Assembly: GCA_030638765.1 (NCBI GenBank) | Contig: DAOWDZ010000129.1 | Location: 1 to 6,226 of the forward strand | DNA length: 6,226 bases | Source of the DNA: Desulfocapsa sp. | GTDB taxonomy: Bacteria > Desulfobacterota > Desulfobulbia > Desulfobulbales > Desulfocapsaceae | Direction of reading: 5' to 3' | In this document: positions 4,263 to 6,226 of the stretch, piece after piece | How the letters are laid out: each line of letters opens with the position of its first letter | How positions within the stretch are numbered: the stretch's first letter is position 1 | Notes under the pieces: generated by a model | What the model saw: the letters and a program-made list of their open reading frames with translations, nothing else | What the model was told of the DNA's origin: nothing | Databases searched by the model: none | Program-made: the position numbers and the translations under genes

Positions 4263-6226
4263 TCAGGCAATTGTCACTTCACCAACAACAAAATACTCGC
4301 CACTCTTATCCAGACGTAAAACCATACTCTGCTGTTTCTCGTTATCCCGAGCGTAATCAGTAAACAGAGTTGCCATAACCGTACAAGGCCCGGTCAAAGT
4401 CTGTTGTGCCGAATGATAATAGTGAGCCTTTATGAGATATGTACCTTTAGTGGCAGCCCTCAGGATATACTCTTCAGGACCATATCCATCGCGGACATCC
4501 CTGGAAACACGCCCACCCTGCAAAGTCGCCTGGTTATTGTAATTAGCAATATCTCCCTTTGGTTCATGAACATGCAGATCCACATCCGTCAAATCAGCAT
4601 CCCAGGCCAGACTGATCCGAAGATCAAGATCCAGCTTTTTTTGTAAACGAGGATCAATCTCTTCAGGGATTTGAATAGCGTTTTTCTCAGCAAGCCATAT
4701 CAAACGGTTGAGTTCAAGAAGGGCAATGATCTCGATTTCCGGAAATCTCTGCCATGTTTTCTCAACCACAGTCCAGAGAAGACGCATGGCTTCGATGAGA
4801 TCCTCCTGTTGCCCTTCTTTCTGGTATCGTTCGGCTAGGATCAAAGCCAGATCTCGATGAGATTGTGGTTCATCATCTCGCAAAACACGTATCTCCCGGA
4901 ATATCCAGATCGCACTCGACAGTTCACCGGCCTGTTGCAGGCGGTATGCACAGGTACGCATTAATGCGGGGTTTTCCAGTGCCATCTCTAAAAGATTGCT
5001 TAAAACACGTACCCCCATCAAGCGCATATCATTTTTCAGAAAATAATCGCCGCAATCGAGATAAAAAGAAGGTGAATTGCTATATTCAAGGCGATACTTA
5101 AGATAAAGCTCATACCGCTCATGTTTTGACACCTTTTGCAGTGCTTCTATATACTCCATATTCGATGACCAGGGCTGTATAGCTATATTTGTGCTATCTT
5201 CTCTCAGGGAAGAATTCAAATTATCTCCCTGACACCTATCCCCCGTTGAATCATTGCGACTGTCACCGCCCACCATCCCCCCAAAGCCTTCCATTTCCTC
5301 AACACTGAGTTCAAATTCAGGCTCCGCTTCAGAGATATCATAGAGAGCTGGGCTTGCCATGCAATTTACCGTGGTATCATTCTCCTCTTCAACCTCTTCA
5401 ACCTCTTCAACCTCTTCAACCTCTTCAACCTCTTCAGGGGTAAAATCTGTCTTCCACCATTCAACAAGTTCCTGCCAATCCCTGACCACAGACTCAAGAT
5501 GTTCACTTTTTTCTTCATTGGCATTATTTTCGACTTTTTTTCGCCAGGTCAGGTACTCCTCTAAAAGTTCTGCTTCAGTTGCTGGAGGCTCCACCTGATG
5601 TTCAAGATACTGCTCCAACGTTTCCAAAACCAGTAGAGATGTGCCACTGGTAACAACACCATAGCGACTCCCCAGATCAGCTGCAGCTTCGTTATCTTTT
5701 ACCAGAAGTATTCGATGTTCTGCTTCCCTGCAGGCCCATAACCTGGCAATATTCTCACCGGGAACAGCTTTTTGAGCGAAGATTTCAACATCCGTATCCT
5801 GCCTGTTTTCCCGTAATCGAAGTCTGCCCTTGTCTGAAAGAAGCCGGCCAAAAACGGTACACTGACCGCCTCTGTTTTCCACATGGACATTTTCACAACC
5901 ATGAACATCAACAAGGGAGAATCCCTGTTTGGCTGCAAGAAGATTATTGGAAACTTTTTCAGCATCATCCTCCAGAAGATTGCAGGTCTTTCCACCGCAA
6001 CTTTCTGCTATATGAGTAAGAAGAAAAGAATTATTTTTAATCTGTGCCGTAATGGTGTGCACTGGTACAGGCGAAGAATCAGGATATCCCATGCCACCGG
6101 TATTAAGACCATCAGTGAACAATAGCCATGCCTCCACATCAGAGTGTGACAAAGATGCAAAATCAAAAATACCAAGATTGGTGGCACCATCACAGGGCAG
6201 CAGACGTAGAGTATCGAGAAGATCTC
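4263..6226 (-). CDS. C-terminal part of a VWA / TPR-like / DUF2135 protein, 5' end outside window
   Basis: The frame is open to the right edge; codons from 6224 to 6153 read DLLDTL, then DGATNLG, then IFDFAS. The TTG at 6152 is therefore internal and the gene starts beyond the window. Numbering residues from that TTG, the VWA end includes LLFTDGLNTGG (10-20). With the upstream DGATNLG, this supplies the threonine and aspartate of the MIDAS metal site. A beta-rich segment with YGVVTSGTSLLVLETLEQYLEH (164-185) is typical of VIT/VWA proteins, so a VIT domain probably lies off-window. A charged helix (190-235), an acidic EEV repeat (240-257) and a low-complexity linker (258-330) follow. TPR-like helices span about 332-490. 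DUF2135 occupies about 508-629 and is recognised by LAWDADLTDVDLHVHEP and DGYGPEEYILR. VWA domains bind protein partners through metal; this family's partners are unknown. It precedes the membrane-protein gene. Confidence 0.9.
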   Translation of the reverse strand, partial: DLLDTLRLLPCDGATNLGIFDFASLSHSDVEAWLLFTDGLNTGGMGYPDSSPVPVHTITAQIKNNSFLLTHIAESCGGKTCNLLEDDAEKVSNNLLAAKQGFSLVDVHGCENVHVENRGGQCTVFGRLLSDKGRLRLRENRQDTDVEIFAQKAVPGENIARLWACREAEHRILLVKDNEAAADLGSRYGVVTSGTSLLVLETLEQYLEHQVEPPATEAELLEEYLTWRKKVENNANEEKSEHLESVVRDWQELVEWWKTDFTPEEVEEVEEVEEVEEVEEENDTTVNCMASPALYDISEAEPEFELSVEEMEGFGGMVGGDSRNDSTGDRCQGDNLNSSLREDSTNIAIQPWSSNMEYIEALQKVSKHERYELYLKYRLEYSNSPSFYLDCGDYFLKNDMRLMGVRVLSNLLEMALENPALMRTCAYRLQQAGELSSAIWIFREIRVLRDDEPQSHRDLALILAERYQKEGQQEDLIEAMRLLWTVVEKTWQRFPEIEIIALLELNRLIWLAEKNAIQIPEEIDPRLQKKLDLDLRISLAWDADLTDVDLHVHEPKGDIANYNNQATLQGGRVSRDVRDGYGPEEYILRAATKGTYLIKAHYYHSAQQTLTGPCTVMATLFTDYARDNEKQQSMVLRLDKSGEYFVVGEVTIA
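5204..5251. repeat. Hairpin-forming segment inside the VWA protein linker
   Basis: TCAGGGA at 5204-5210 and TCCCTGA at 5226-5232 form a perfect 7-bp stem with a 15-nt loop. An overlapping inverted pair, ATTCAA (5214-5219) and TTGAAT (5246-5251), surrounds a C-rich stretch. The segment encodes low-complexity linker residues near 300-320, outside any domain. Tolerated symmetric DNA in a linker could be a captured small palindromic repeat (REP-like), but no second copy is present in the window to prove it. Confidence 0.35.
5384..5436. repeat. 9-bp tandem repeat encoding (Glu-Glu-Val)n
   Basis: Five perfect head-to-tail copies of CCTCTTCAA cover 5384-5428, and a sixth copy matches at 8 positions to 5436. 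On the coding minus strand each unit reads GAA GAG GTT, giving five EEV triplets flanked by extra glutamates in the linker between the VWA and TPR-like parts. The unit length is a multiple of three, so slippage would change linker length without breaking the frame. Confidence 0.9.

Noticed and set aside
5384..5436. CRISPR-like array
   Set aside because: The units are contiguous 9-bp copies without spacers and lie within a coding frame; it is a coding tandem repeat.
5359..5598. Plus-strand serine/threonine-rich open frame
   Set aside because: It is the antisense reading of the EEV repeat and VWA linker; its S-T-S pattern is produced by the 9-bp repeat and it has no independent support.
5699..5995. 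Minus-strand 98-codon open frame inside the VWA gene
   Set aside because: It is an alternate-frame shadow of the VWA coding sequence, which has clear domain-level support.
6150..6152. TTG as the start codon of the VWA protein
   Set aside because: The frame continues upstream without a stop to the window edge and encodes further VWA-type sequence including DGATNLG; the TTG is an internal leucine codon.

Overview
The window looks like chromosomal DNA of a Gram-negative bacterium. Base composition is moderately AT-rich, intergenic DNA is very AT-rich, and the gene content is an exported protein, a membrane-bound GAF-GGDEF diguanylate cyclase, and a VWA/TPR-like/DUF2135 protein. The style suggests a free-living Desulfobacterota-like (sulfate-reducer type) organism. 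That placement is inference from protein style only; there is no rRNA or marker gene here. No tRNA, rRNA, CRISPR array, transposase or phage gene is visible.

Layout, left to right. (1) Positions 1-558, minus strand: a two-gene unit. A 159-aa YbjN-like protein is followed after 27 nt by a second gene with a strong Shine-Dalgarno sequence. Only the first 17 codons of that second gene lie in the window. (2) Positions 559-772: a divergent intergenic region holding a perfect 11-bp inverted repeat with a 36-nt AT-rich spacer. (3) Positions 773-1456, plus strand: a secreted, cysteine-containing protein of unknown function. (4) Positions 1457-1638: an intergenic region with a 27-bp near-perfect palindrome and a very good sigma-70 promoter for the next gene. 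The palindrome is centred about 61 bp upstream of the predicted transcription start. (5) Positions 1639-3105, plus strand: a diguanylate cyclase with two membrane segments, HAMP-like linker, GAF-like domain carrying four cysteines, and a GGDEF domain with all catalytic residues and an inhibitory site. (6) Positions 3106-3310: a convergent gap with only weak dyads. (7) Positions 3311-4150, minus strand: a three-helix membrane protein with a long helical C-terminal region. (8) Positions 4263-6226, minus strand: the C-terminal part of a large VWA-TPR-like-DUF2135 protein. Its reading frame stays open through the right edge, so its true start is outside the window.

The genes do not form one obvious pathway. 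The cyclase appears to be an independently promoted c-di-GMP signalling gene. The VWA protein and the membrane protein are consecutive on the same strand and may be functionally linked, but nothing in the sequence proves this. I see no convincing new multi-gene system. The points most worth a second look are the palindrome-promoter arrangement, the four-cysteine GAF domain, the divergent-region inverted repeat, and the repeat- and hairpin-derived linker in the VWA protein.
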